Assembly (NCBI RefSeq): GCF_032397745.1
Contig: NZ_CP135921.1
Span: 496,001-560,000, forward strand
Origin: Bradyrhizobium prioriisuperbiae
GTDB lineage: Bacteria > Pseudomonadota > Alphaproteobacteria > Rhizobiales > Xanthobacteraceae
Direction: 5' to 3'
Length of the DNA: 64,000 nt
Made by a program: the position numbers and the translations under genes. Below the pieces are notes generated by a model. The model searched no databases. It was not told where the DNA came from and saw only the letters and a list, made by a program, of their open reading frames with translations. Positions 15,171 through 26,068 of this stretch are shown here, in pieces (positions within the stretch are counted from its first letter, which is position 1; each line of letters starts with the position of its first letter).

Positions 15171-16586
15171 ATGCTTTTCGTCACCAGAGAGTTTTTTCTC
15201 GGATTTCTTCCGATCGTTCTGGCGGCATTCCATATCTCGCTCGCGCTCGGTTTCCGAAAACTGCTGCTGCCGATCCTGCTGGTCGGATCGGTAGTGTTCT
15301 ACGCCTGGGGCAACCCGTCTGAAACGCCGATCCTGATCGTATCGATCCTGGTCAATTATCTGACCGGGCGCGGTCTGGTGGATCTCGGCCTGTCCCCGTC
15401 ACGACGCAAGGCGCTGTTCATCCTCGCGCTGACCTTCAATCTGGGAATGCTGGCGTTCTTCAAATATACGAACTTCGCGCTGGACAATTTGGCCGCCGTT
15501 TTCGACCTGGCGCCGCGCCACATCAACATCGCGCTGCCGATCGGAATTTCGTTCTACACCTTCACGCAGATCGCGTTCCTGACCGACATCTACAAGAACG
15601 GCGAGCGTCAACGCGATATCGCGAGCTACGGACTGTTCGTCACTTATTTCCCGCATCTGGTGGCCGGACCGATCATTCACTGGCGCGATGTGATGCCGCA
15701 ATTCCGGATACTGGGACGCAAGGAGGGGCTCTCATTTGCCTCGTCGGCGTATGCGACATTTCTGATCGAGGGCATCTGCCTGTTCTCCATCGGACTGATC
15801 AAGAAACTCCTGATCGCCGACCAGCTCAGCGTCTTCGTCAATCTCGGCTACAAGGCGGTGCCGTCACTCGGGTTTACCGACGCCTGGCTGCTCAGCCTGG
15901 CCTATACGTTCCAGCTCTATTTCGATTTCTCCGGCTATGCCGATATGGCGGTGGGGATATCGCTGCTGTTCGGCATCCGCATTCCCTACAATTTCAACTC
16001 GCCCTACATCGCGGTTTCGATCCAGGACTTCTGGCGCCGCTGGCACATGACGCTGTCGCGCTGGCTGCGCGACTATCTGTACATCCCGCTCGGCGGCAAT
16101 CGCGGCTCGTCGGCGATGATCTACCGCAACCTGTTCCTGACCTTCCTGCTGGGCGGCCTCTGGCACGGCGCGGCCTGGACCTTCATTATCTGGGGTGCGC
16201 TCCATGGTCTGGGATGCTGCGTGCATCGCCTCTGGTCTACGGCCGGCTACCGCATGCCGAAGCTCGTCGGCATCGTCGTGACCTTCCTGTTCATCAATAT
16301 GACCTGGGTCTATTTCCGCGCCCCGGACCTCGCCACCGCCAACACCCTGCTGCTGACCATGGCCAAGCCGCAGTTCGATGCCCCGGCCTTGCTGTTTGCC
16401 GTGCGGCCGCTGCTGGTGATCAGTGCGCTGCTGGTCTGGTTCTGCCCGAACAGCCAGGCCATTGCATCCGCCGACTGGCGCGGGCGCATCGCACTCTCCG
16501 GCGCGTTTGCCGGCGTGGCCGCGATCGTCGCGATGGTCGCGACCAATACGTCGATTTCGTCTCCCTTCATCTATTATAATTTCTGA
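15171..16586 (+). CDS. MBOAT-family membrane O-acyltransferase (AlgI/DltB-like)
   Basis: A 471-residue polytopic inner-membrane protein that moves acyl groups, usually acetyl, across the membrane to a cell-surface glycan. Family marks are GISFYTFTQIAFLTDIY, LVAGPIIHWRDVMPQ, FSGYADMAVGISLLFG, FWRRWHMTLSRWLRDYLYIP and the active-site GGLWHGAAW with the invariant His332. The length matches AlgI-type enzymes. The next gene starts one base after its stop codon and encodes an exported SGNH-like partner, the usual arrangement in alginate, peptidoglycan or teichoic acid acylation systems. No polysaccharide biosynthesis genes are nearby, so the acceptor is unknown. Confidence 0.9.
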   Translation: MLFVTREFFLGFLPIVLAAFHISLALGFRKLLLPILLVGSVVFYAWGNPSETPILIVSILVNYLTGRGLVDLGLSPSRRKALFILALTFNLGMLAFFKYTNFALDNLAAVFDLAPRHINIALPIGISFYTFTQIAFLTDIYKNGERQRDIASYGLFVTYFPHLVAGPIIHWRDVMPQFRILGRKEGLSFASSAYATFLIEGICLFSIGLIKKLLIADQLSVFVNLGYKAVPSLGFTDAWLLSLAYTFQLYFDFSGYADMAVGISLLFGIRIPYNFNSPYIAVSIQDFWRRWHMTLSRWLRDYLYIPLGGNRGSSAMIYRNLFLTFLLGGLWHGAAWTFIIWGALHGLGCCVHRLWSTAGYRMPKLVGIVVTFLFINMTWVYFRAPDLATANTLLLTMAKPQFDAPALLFAVRPLLVISALLVWFCPNSQAIASADWRGRIALSGAFAGVAAIVAMVATNTSISSPFIYYNF

Positions 16587-16587
16587 C

Positions 16588-17634
16588 GTGAGAAAACTCG
16601 TAACATTCCTGCTGTTTGCCGCTATCGGCGCCACGCTGTGCGCGTTCGCCAGCCTTCTGTCGTATGATTTTTTCACGACACGCAACCGCGCCGTGCCGTA
16701 CTCCTATTCGCAGTTCCTGCTGGAGACTATCGCCACGCCCCGCATCATCATCGATGCCGGCTCCAGCTCGATGTTCGGCGTCGAGCCCGGACTGATCGAG
16801 CAGGCATTCAGAAAGCCGACGATCGACGTTGCCGACAACGGCAGCATTCCGCTCGACATGAAAATCTACCGGATGCTGAAATACGCCCGCGAGGGCGATA
16901 TCCTCGTTGTCCCGCTGGAATGGGTCTACTACACTCGCGATATCGTTCCGCTGGACTTCATCGACAAGACGCCGGACGAATATGCAGCCTATTACGGCAG
17001 CCTGCCGTTGCCACAGCGGCTGTATTTTGCCGTGCGCCACGTATCGCTGCACAATCTGTCGGATGCGGGACGGCTGTATCTGCGCAAGGATCTGCGCCGC
17101 AACCATCTTGGTCGGGTGCGCGACGAGATGTCGAAATGGCCTAATGGGGATCGCAAGGACGACACGCGGCGGCGCTCGTCGGTGACCGACATCAACTGTG
17201 CCGACTATATCGCCGCTGCCGGAGAGATTCCGCCGATCGTGCCGTGGGCGGCGAAGCAGCTCTCCGAGCTTCAGACACAGCGGAAGATCCGCGTCTATCT
17301 GGCCTGGCCGGCGGTTGCGGGGTCGGACTGCTATGCGATGCCGAACGGACGGTTGCCCATTGCCGATCAGGTCCGCGCCATCTTTGAACGCAACGGCATC
17401 ACCGTGATCGGCGAGCCCGCGGATTCATATTTCGCCCCGGAGCATATGCTGGACACGTATTATCATGTCGACAGCTCCGCCGCGCGGGTGCGCACCGAAC
17501 GACTGATTGCGCGATTACGGGATGCGGGGTTGAAGCCGGGCGAAACCGTCGCCACGACAACGGCCCAGCTCGCTGAGGAAGCCCTGCGCAAGCTGGAAGC
17601 GTCGATGGACCCGCGCGACGTCGCAGGGCAATGA
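16588..17634 (+). CDS. Exported SGNH-like partner protein of the MBOAT acyltransferase
   Basis: A 348-residue protein probably anchored by an N-terminal helix (LVTFLLFAAIGATLCAFASL) and facing the periplasm. IIIDAGSSSMFG places a candidate nucleophile serine at the end of the first beta strand, as in DltD/AlgX-type and GDSL/SGNH hydrolases; near the C-terminus HMLDTYYHVD supplies a plausible Asp-His pair. It starts at GTG 16588, one base after the MBOAT stop codon, so the two are translationally linked. The frame is open further upstream inside the MBOAT gene but makes no sensible protein there. By analogy it would complete transfer of the acyl group to the surface polymer. I do not recognize a named family member. 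Confidence 0.7.
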   Translation: MRKLVTFLLFAAIGATLCAFASLLSYDFFTTRNRAVPYSYSQFLLETIATPRIIIDAGSSSMFGVEPGLIEQAFRKPTIDVADNGSIPLDMKIYRMLKYAREGDILVVPLEWVYYTRDIVPLDFIDKTPDEYAAYYGSLPLPQRLYFAVRHVSLHNLSDAGRLYLRKDLRRNHLGRVRDEMSKWPNGDRKDDTRRRSSVTDINCADYIAAAGEIPPIVPWAAKQLSELQTQRKIRVYLAWPAVAGSDCYAMPNGRLPIADQVRAIFERNGITVIGEPADSYFAPEHMLDTYYHVDSSAARVRTERLIARLRDAGLKPGETVATTTAQLAEEALRKLEASMDPRDVAGQ

Positions 17635-17654
17635 ACGTGACGGCATCCAGTCTC

Positions 17655-17735
17655 GTAGCCCGGATGAGCGCAGCGACATCCGGGGCGACCGCTCGACTTT
17701 AATTTCCCGGATGTCGCTTTGCTCATCCGGGCTAC
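17655..17735. repeat. Palindromic repeat, family B
   Basis: Two 30-base arms (17655-17684 beginning GTAGCCCGGATGAGC, and 17706-17735 ending GCTCATCCGGGCTAC) are inverted copies with very few mismatches, around a 21-base spacer. It lies between convergent genes, where it could act as a two-way terminator. I recall the GTAGCCCGGATGAGC core as a high-copy intergenic element in Bradyrhizobium-like genomes. Confidence 0.85.
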
Positions 17736-17747
17736 CATCGTCAGCGT

Positions 17748-19166
17748 CTACGATCCACCAGCCAGGCCCTTGACCAGCCGGTAGAGATACTCATCGCCCT
17801 CGAAGAACGACTTCACCAGGACCCGCTCATCACGGCCATGCGCGCGGACATCGTTGATGTCGCCCGCGAGCCCGGAGTGGCCATAGGTCGGGATACCGGC
17901 GTTGCGCAGATAACTGCCATCGGTGGCGCCGGAACTCATCACCGGCATGATCACCGCGCCGGGCCAGAACTCGCCCGACAATTTTCCGATCGCCGCCAAA
18001 ATCTCCTTGTTGAGGGGCGACGGCGGAGACACCACCGGCTGGCCGATCTGCGTCACGCTGATCTGCTCATCCGCGAGCACCTTGACCAATGTCGCCTTCA
18101 CTTCGTCCACCGGCTCCCCGGGCAAGATGCGGCAATTGACCTTGGCGCGGGCCATCTGCGGCAGCGCATTGACAGCATGCCCACCCTCCAGCAGTGTCGC
18201 GACACAAGTGGTGCGCAGTTGCGCATTGAAGACCGGACTGGCTGAGAGCCGGTCGACCGCTGCCGGATCGGGACGCGCCCCCAGCAACGCGCGCATATCC
18301 GCCGCGTTGCTATCATTCTCGAATTGCGCCGCGCGCTCGAAATAAACCCGCGTGGTCTCGTTGAGCTTCACCGGGAAGTCGAATTTCGCCAGCCGGGCCA
18401 GGCCTTCGGCCAAATGATAGATCGCGTTGTCCCTGGTCGGCAGCGAGCTGTGCCCGCCCTTGTTCTTGACCTCCAGCTGGTAGCTGAGTGACACCTTCTC
18501 GCTGGTCTGGATGCTGTTGCGGATCGCCTTGCCGTCCTTCAATCCGACCCCGCCGCCTTCATTGAGAGCGAACTCGGCGTCGATCAGATCACGATGATTC
18601 TTGATCAGCCACTGGATGCCGAGCCCATCGGCATCGAGGATTTCCTCGTCGGTCTCCAGCGCAATAATGATGTCGCGATCCGGCTTGTAGCCTTCCTGCC
18701 GATAGCGGATCAGGTTGGCGACAAAGGCCGCCGCCATGAATTTGTCGTCGCCGCTGCCGCGGGCGTAATAGTAGCCGTCCTTTTCCGTCAGCTTGAACGG
18801 GTCGACCGACCAATCTTCGCGCAGCGCCGGCACCACGTCGATATGCGCGACCAGCAGGATCGGCTTGCGGGCGCCGCTGCCGCGCAGGCGGGCGACGAGA
18901 TTGCCCTTCCGCGGCGCCGGCTTGAACACGTGAACGTCGGTATCGCTGAACCCGCCGGCACGCAGCCGCGCGCCCATCGCCTCCGCGGCTCGGGCGGTGT
19001 CGCCGGTCGCCGTCGTGGTGTCGATCTCGACCAGCTCCTTGTAGATGTCGAAGGCGCGCTGCTGCTGAGCAGTCAGTGCCTCCGCGTGGCTCGGGCGTGG
19101 TTCGCCGAAAACGGCGCCGAACAGAGCCAGTCCGACTACGAGGGACGACAGGCGGCGGCAGGACAT
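17748..19166 (-). CDS. Exported M20/M25/M40-family metallopeptidase
   Basis: A 472-residue zinc-dependent exopeptidase-type hydrolase. A Sec signal peptide (about residues 1-28, ending SHA) directs it to the periplasm. Zinc and catalytic residues are in VAHIDVVPAL, YARGSGDDKFMAAA and ALETDEEI, and NEGGGV matches the second metal site region; the C-terminal histidine ligand is likely in YGHSG. The central lid/dimerization domain contains KNKGGHSSLPTRDNAIY. The ATG at 19166 has a GGAGAG site. The family hydrolyses small peptides, N-acyl amino acids or carnosine-like substrates; the sequence does not say which. Confidence 0.88.
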   Translation of the reverse strand: MSCRRLSSLVVGLALFGAVFGEPRPSHAEALTAQQQRAFDIYKELVEIDTTTATGDTARAAEAMGARLRAGGFSDTDVHVFKPAPRKGNLVARLRGSGARKPILLVAHIDVVPALREDWSVDPFKLTEKDGYYYARGSGDDKFMAAAFVANLIRYRQEGYKPDRDIIIALETDEEILDADGLGIQWLIKNHRDLIDAEFALNEGGGVGLKDGKAIRNSIQTSEKVSLSYQLEVKNKGGHSSLPTRDNAIYHLAEGLARLAKFDFPVKLNETTRVYFERAAQFENDSNAADMRALLGARPDPAAVDRLSASPVFNAQLRTTCVATLLEGGHAVNALPQMARAKVNCRILPGEPVDEVKATLVKVLADEQISVTQIGQPVVSPPSPLNKEILAAIGKLSGEFWPGAVIMPVMSSGATDGSYLRNAGIPTYGHSGLAGDINDVRAHGRDERVLVKSFFEGDEYLYRLVKGLAGGS

Positions 19167-19275
19167 TCAACTCTCCTTTTCAAGTCTCCCTGGGTGTGAT
19201 CCAGAGTGCGTCAGGTTGCCGCCGTGCGGCCACCACCGCAAGCTAAACCCGCGCGCCGCATGACAGCCATTACGC

Positions 19276-19773
19276 CTACTTGTTGTCCTTCACGGCGATG
19301 ACTTCGATCTCAACCAGGAACCCCGGATTGGCCAGCGCCGCCACGCCGACCACCGACCGCGCCGGCAGATTGGGCTGGCTGCCGCCGAAGAACTTGGTGT
19401 AGCCCTCCATGAACGCCTTGAAATCCATCGGCGCCCGCGCATCGTGAACCAAAAAGACCTGCATCTTGACCACGTCGCCCATACCAAGCCCATGGCCCTC
19501 GAGGATGGTCTTGATCTTGGTCAGGACGCTGACCGTCTGGGTCTGCACATCGCCATAAGCCTGAGGGCTCGAGGCATCGGCATCCTTGTTGGCGACGGCG
19601 GGAACCTGGCCACTGACGTAGTAGGTCGTCACATTGCCCGAGACCTGGACATCCAGCGCGATCGGGAAGGTGGAATTGGGAATCGGATGCCGGACAATTT
19701 CGGCTTGAGCGACGCCAACGCCCGCCAAAACACCCGCCACGACTGCACCAAGAACGAACGAAGCCAATTTCAT
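19276..19773 (-). CDS. Exported RidA-family (YjgF/UK114) enamine/imine deaminase
   Basis: A 165-residue RidA protein with an N-terminal Sec signal peptide (MKLASFVLGAVVAGVLAG, cut after AQA), which is unusual since classic RidA is cytosolic. The catalytic core is intact: LPARSVVGVAAL keeps the arginine that binds the imino-acid carboxylate (Arg105 in E. coli RidA), and FLVEIEVIAV matches the conserved end. The ATG at 19773 is 8 bases after AGGGG; the ATG at 19779 is too close to it. It follows the flavin amine oxidase and cytochrome c genes on the same strand, so it probably hydrolyses the imine that the oxidase releases in the periplasm. A family A repeat separates it from the cytochrome gene. 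Confidence 0.82.
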   Translation of the reverse strand: MKLASFVLGAVVAGVLAGVGVAQAEIVRHPIPNSTFPIALDVQVSGNVTTYYVSGQVPAVANKDADASSPQAYGDVQTQTVSVLTKIKTILEGHGLGMGDVVKMQVFLVHDARAPMDFKAFMEGYTKFFGGSQPNLPARSVVGVAALANPGFLVEIEVIAVKDNK

Positions 19774-19812
19774 CTGCATGTCCCCTGATCTCAAAAAACC
19801 GCGTGTTTCTTG

Positions 19813-19933
19813 AGAGCACCGTTCCGATAGAATCGGAACGGTGCTCTAGATTTTTATTTTGACGCGTTTTCTCCGCGCAAACGCTTCGCGTTTGTCGCGG
19901 GGGAAACGGCATCCACTTCGCTGGAAAACGCTA
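19813..19933. repeat. Dispersed hairpin repeat, family A copy 3
   Basis: A perfect hairpin (19813-19847, arms AGAGCACCGTTCCGAT and ATCGGAACGGTGCTCT) is followed by TTTTGACGCGTTTTCT and, after an extra internal hairpin (AAACGC TTC GCGTTT), by CATCCACTTCG and GAAAACGCTATG. Its position between the cytochrome c and RidA genes means it would be transcribed within that operon. Confidence 0.85.
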
Positions 19934-19939
19934 TGCACT

Positions 19940-20368
19940 CTACTTTTTCTCGGGCCGCGCATCCTTGGCATCCTTGGCCGTGATTTTGTCCTGATAGCTG
20001 TTGCCAAAGCTGGTGCGCACAAAATTCACCACGGCCGCCACCTGCTCGTCGTTCATCATCAAGCCGACCGGCGGCATGCCTTTGGAGCCATTGATGACGA
20101 CATAAAGCGGGTAGCTGGCCGCCTCCAAATTCTTGTTGTTGGCGAGCGCGGGATAGACTCCTGCGCCGACTGCTCCCTTGCCGTCCGGCATGTGGCAGCC
20201 CTGGCACACGTTGGCATAGATCTCTTCGCCGGTTGTCTCCACGAAGGTCTGGGATGGACTGAGCATCGGATGGGCGCCTTGCGCCCGCGCCGGGTTACCG
20301 GCCTGCGACCAGACCAGGAGTGAAACGAGGCCGAAACCGGCAACCGACCAGGCAACAAGTCGTGTCAT
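19940..20368 (-). CDS. Small exported c-type cytochrome
   Basis: A 142-residue class I-type cytochrome c. The signal peptide (residues 1-30, hydrophobic WSVAGFGLVSLLVW, cut after ARA or ARAQ) is followed by a single heme-binding motif CQGCH (Cys55, Cys58, His59) and GSKGMPPVGLMMND, which supplies the likely distal methionine. A Lys/Asp-rich tail ends the protein. The ATG at 20368 lies 22 bases after the stop codon of the flavin amine oxidase. It is best explained as the periplasmic electron acceptor of that enzyme, as CycN is for nicotine oxidoreductase NicA2 in Pseudomonas (established for that system; inferred here). Confidence 0.88.
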   Translation of the reverse strand: MTRLVAWSVAGFGLVSLLVWSQAGNPARAQGAHPMLSPSQTFVETTGEEIYANVCQGCHMPDGKGAVGAGVYPALANNKNLEAASYPLYVVINGSKGMPPVGLMMNDEQVAAVVNFVRTSFGNSYQDKITAKDAKDARPEKK

Positions 20369-20390
20369 GGAACAATGCCCTCGCAGATGA

Positions 20391-22004
20391 TCAGGCTTTG
20401 ACGACGCGGCTATGCAGCCGCGAAATGGCATCGAGTGCGGAGAGAATGGCCCCCTCCTGCCACGCAGGAATGTACGAGGCATGTTCGCCGGCAAGCGCAA
20501 TCCGGCCATCGATCTGGCAGATATTGTCGTAGTGCTCGGCCCGTGTTGCCTCGGTCCAGTACCCGGCACAGCCCAGCGTATACGGGACCCGGTGCCAGGC
20601 GACCGAAACACCGTTTTCGTACTCGGTCTTGTACTGAGGATGGATTTGCGCTCCGAACTCCACCGCGCGTGCAATTCGCTCTGACGGCGCCATCGAGGTG
20701 AACTCATACGAGTTGGGACCCTCGAACATATAGGCGCCGAGCAACACGCCGCGGCCGCTGCGATTGAAGCCGGTGTTCGGATAGGCGATCTGTCTGATCG
20801 GCAAATCAGTGTAGCTGATGCCGCCGTAAATCGCCTCGTCTTCCTCCCAGAACCGACGCTTGAACTGCAGGCCGACCTTCACGGACGACACATAGGGTAC
20901 GCCGTCGATCGCCGCCTTCATCTTGGGGCCGACATCCACGGGAAGCTGGCTGAGGATCGAGAGCGGAATGGTGCAAAGACACCAATTCGCCTTTGCCTGC
21001 TGCGGCGTGCCCGGGTTTTTGCCGTCGATATAGGTCACCGTCACGCCGCCGGCGTCCTGCTGAATCCGGGTCACCTTGGCGTCGTAGCGGATGAGGTCGC
21101 CGACCTCCTTGGCAAAGGCCTTGCCGATCATGTCCATGCCGCCGACCGGCTGGAACATGGTGGTCTGGAATTCGTGCAGCGCGAAATTCTGCAGGGAGCG
21201 CCACAGCCGGGATTTCAGGATGTCCGACAAGCCGATCGGATCGCCCGGCACCGGCGCGGCATTCAACCCGCCGCCGGGCTCCTTCGCATAGCCGCGGAAC
21301 TCCGCCGAAATCTCATTCGCCTTGTAGGCGTAATTGTTATCGAGCGCCCCCCACGATTTCAGCGCCTGCAGCAGGATTTCCTTGTCTTCTTTGGATACCG
21401 TATCGTCGAGCTTGCCTTGCTGGGTGACCTTTGCGAGCAGCTCCGACGTGTGCCCCTGAAAGTCGGTCTTGATCTCTCTGATACGTTGCGGCTTGCCGCC
21501 GAATGCGCGCGACGAATGCAGCAGGGCGTTGTGATTGAGCTGAACGAACGGTTCGAGCGCCACGCCAAGCCGCTTGCAATAATCGAGAACGCCATGATGG
21601 TGATAGGGGATCCGCCATGGGCCGGGATTGATATAAAGTCCTTCGGCGAATTCGCAGGTTTGTTCGGTACCGCCAAGCTCCGTATAACGGTCGCCACCGC
21701 GCAGCGTCCAATTGCGGCCACCCGGCCGGGTGTTGAATTCAAGGATCTGGACCTTGTATCCGGCCTTGCGCAATTCGAGCGCGGCCGTCATGCCCGCAAG
21801 GCCGGCGCCGAGGATGAGAATCGAGGCGCCTTTGGGATCGCCATCGAGCTTGATCGGACCCTTGTAGCCGGACTCTTCGGCGAAACCGAGCGTGGTCATC
21901 GCCTGGTACATCGCCGCGCTGCCCGCAACGGCGCCGATCATCGACAACAGATCACGCCGGCGCATGCCGGAAAGCTGTTGACCATCAGTCTGCTTATTTT
22001 GCAT
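20391..22004 (-). CDS. Exported flavin amine oxidase/dehydrogenase
   Basis: A 537-residue FAD enzyme of the monoamine oxidase/L-amino acid oxidase family, oxidizing an amine to an imine. The N-terminus MRRRDLLSMIGAVAGSAAM looks like a twin-arginine export signal. The dinucleotide-binding fold is ILGAGLAGMTAALELRKAGY, followed by FNTRPGGRNWTLRGG. The C-terminal FAD motif is IDGRIALAGEHASY, close to AGYWTEAT. The start is taken as ATG 22004 (weak AAAGGTG site); the ATG at 21965, directly before the RRR, is the alternative. Downstream genes encode a cytochrome c and an exported RidA, which suggests that electrons go to cytochrome c rather than oxygen. The substrate is unknown. Confidence 0.85.
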   Translation of the reverse strand: MQNKQTDGQQLSGMRRRDLLSMIGAVAGSAAMYQAMTTLGFAEESGYKGPIKLDGDPKGASILILGAGLAGMTAALELRKAGYKVQILEFNTRPGGRNWTLRGGDRYTELGGTEQTCEFAEGLYINPGPWRIPYHHHGVLDYCKRLGVALEPFVQLNHNALLHSSRAFGGKPQRIREIKTDFQGHTSELLAKVTQQGKLDDTVSKEDKEILLQALKSWGALDNNYAYKANEISAEFRGYAKEPGGGLNAAPVPGDPIGLSDILKSRLWRSLQNFALHEFQTTMFQPVGGMDMIGKAFAKEVGDLIRYDAKVTRIQQDAGGVTVTYIDGKNPGTPQQAKANWCLCTIPLSILSQLPVDVGPKMKAAIDGVPYVSSVKVGLQFKRRFWEEDEAIYGGISYTDLPIRQIAYPNTGFNRSGRGVLLGAYMFEGPNSYEFTSMAPSERIARAVEFGAQIHPQYKTEYENGVSVAWHRVPYTLGCAGYWTEATRAEHYDNICQIDGRIALAGEHASYIPAWQEGAILSALDAISRLHSRVVKA

Positions 22005-22317
22005 CACCTTTGTACTCAATTTGCGGGGTGCGAAGAACAAATTGCGGCAGGAGAGCACGACGTGCATGAAGCTGAGCGGAGCACGCTATCCGTGTCAAGC
22101 AATCTTGATCACGAACAGCCATGCACAAATTTCGCGACAAACTTGACAACTGGCTTGGCTCCGAACCCTCGAACGGATTTGGCAAGCCTGCAGCCACATC
22201 AGCGACCACATCATGTGTCTAATTCACAGAAACTTTTTCCGATCATGACGGGTTGATGAATCACCATTCGGTCTCCATAAGCGCAGGCGACAACACTTTC
22301 GAACAACAGGTGCACTT
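22005..22317. other. Divergent intergenic region between the amine oxidase and tex
   Basis: It must contain promoters for both genes. A small inverted repeat TCAAG-CAAT-CTTGA lies at about 22096-22109, and TTGACA occurs on both strands near 22093-22150 without a good partner -10 box. An AGG ribosome site precedes the TTG start of tex. No RNA gene or open frame stands out. Confidence 0.4.
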
Positions 22318-24654
<2,337 letters not shown>

Positions 24655-24686
24655 GGTTCGTCACGCAGTGGTAAGTCACACTCGGT

Positions 24687-24748
24687 GTCATCGCCCAGCT
24701 TGACCGGGCGATCCAGGGTGGCTTCAACCGGTCAAGCGGGGGGACGAC
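24687..24748. repeat. Palindromic repeat, family C
   Basis: The arms GTCATCGCCCAGCTTGACC (24687-24705) and GGTCAAGCGGGGGGACGAC (24730-24748) are imperfect inverted copies, with a smaller internal hairpin CGCCC/GGGCG at the left arm. It sits between the convergent tex and Bug-protein genes. The GTCATCGCCC...GACCGGGCGATCCAG core resembles another high-copy element of this bacterial group. Confidence 0.6.
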
Positions 24749-24789
24749 GGAGAGAATTAGTCGCCTGCCTCGCGAACAATGCGCTTCCC

Positions 24790-25758
24790 CTACTCGATCT
24801 TCGCGCCGGCATCCTTCGCGACCTTGCTCCACTTGTCGGTCTCCGCGTGGATGAACTTCGCGAATTCCACCGGCGTCTCGCCGCCGGGCTCTGCGCCCAT
24901 GTCCTTCAGCCGGGCGCGGATCTCCGGTGATTTCAGCGCTTCGCTGATCTGGGCATAGAGCTTGTCGCAGATCTCCTTCGGCGTCCCCTTTGGCACCAGG
25001 AAACCGTACCAAGTGGTCACGTCGTAATCCTTCAAGCCCGCTTCCGCCAGCGTCGGCAGGTCCGGAAAGAACGGCGACCGCCGCGCAGTGCTCACCGCCA
25101 ACGCACGAACGGCACCGGCTTGAATCTGTGGTGTCGCCGACCCACTGGTTTCGATCGCCATCTGGATCTGGCCGGAGATCAGGTCGGTCATCATCGGGGC
25201 ACCGCCCTTATAGGGGACGTGCACGATGTTGGCGCCGGCCATCGAGCGGAACAGCTCGCCCGACATATGCTCGGTGCTGCCGGGGCCGGCGGAGCCGTAA
25301 TTCACCTTGCCGGGATTGGCGTTGATATAAGCCATCAGCTCATCGACCGATTTTGCCGGCAACGCCGGATTGACGATCAGGATGTTCGGCACTTGCGCGG
25401 CGATCGTGATCGGCTCGAAATCCTTTTCGAAATTGTACGGCAGCGACTTGTAGAGGCCGGGCGCCATGGTGTGGGCCACGGTCGCCAGAAAAATCGTGTA
25501 GCCGTCGGCCGGCGCCTTGGCGACCGCGGCCGCCGCCAGCGTTCCACCGGCACCGGCGCGGTTATCGACCACGACAGGCTGGCCCAGCCGTTGCGACAGC
25601 ACCTGCGCGATCGGACGCGCGACCATGTCGGTGGTGCCGCCCGCAGCAAACGGAACCACGACGGTCACCGCCCGGTTCGGCCACTCGTCGGCGCAGGCGA
25701 CACCGCTCCACAGCAGACCGCATGCGATCGCAAAATTGCGCGCTTTCTTTATCGACAC
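24790..25758 (-). CDS. Tripartite tricarboxylate transporter substrate-binding protein (Bug/TctC family)
   Basis: A 322-residue periplasmic binding protein for carboxylated compounds. It starts at GTG 25758, directed by a textbook GGGAGGA site 5 bases upstream; residues further upstream in the frame are not a signal. The signal peptide (FAIACGLLWSGVACA) is cut before DEWPNR. Bug marks are TVVVPFAAGGTTDMVARP, QPVVVDNRAGAGG, NYGSAGPGSTEHM and HVPYKGGAPMMTDL. No TctA or TctB membrane gene is nearby, so it is an orphan that must work with a distant permease or as a sensor. Such orphans are abundant in Bordetella and Bradyrhizobium-like genomes. Confidence 0.9.
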   Translation of the reverse strand: MSIKKARNFAIACGLLWSGVACADEWPNRAVTVVVPFAAGGTTDMVARPIAQVLSQRLGQPVVVDNRAGAGGTLAAAAVAKAPADGYTIFLATVAHTMAPGLYKSLPYNFEKDFEPITIAAQVPNILIVNPALPAKSVDELMAYINANPGKVNYGSAGPGSTEHMSGELFRSMAGANIVHVPYKGGAPMMTDLISGQIQMAIETSGSATPQIQAGAVRALAVSTARRSPFFPDLPTLAEAGLKDYDVTTWYGFLVPKGTPKEICDKLYAQISEALKSPEIRARLKDMGAEPGGETPVEFAKFIHAETDKWSKVAKDAGAKIE

Positions 25759-26032
25759 ATTATCCTCCCAGCGCCTCATTATTGAGGTCATTTCAAAACA
25801 ACCGGCTCTGGCTGCGCCGTCTGACGCAATATTTTATGATTTAGATCAGGCGATAGACGACTGGCCGATAAGACCGGCAAAGCCGCTGTCTGCGGCCCGC
25901 GCCAGCAAGCTATCGGCGTTCTCGGCCCGCTGCAACGACAGCCCGACCGATTTCGCAAGGCCCAGCACATAGGCGCGCTGCCCAGTCACCCGGCGTTATT
26001 CGCATGGCGGCGCTGCCGCGCATCTTCGGCGC

Positions 26033-26068
26033 TTGCGATCTTAAACGCGGACCAATATAGTCCGCGTT
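26033..26068 (+). promoter_or_regulatory. Promoter with overlapping palindromic operator of the Rrf2 gene
   Basis: TTGCGA (26033-26038), a 17-base spacer and TATAGT (26056-26061) form a good sigma-70 promoter. A perfect inverted repeat AACGCGGAC-N7-GTCCGCGTT (26044-26068) covers the -10 box and ends at the base before the ATG. Transcription would begin at or next to the A of the start codon, so the mRNA is predicted to be leaderless, and regulator binding would block RNA polymerase. The 270 bases upstream (25759-26032) hold nothing else recognizable. Confidence 0.7.
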
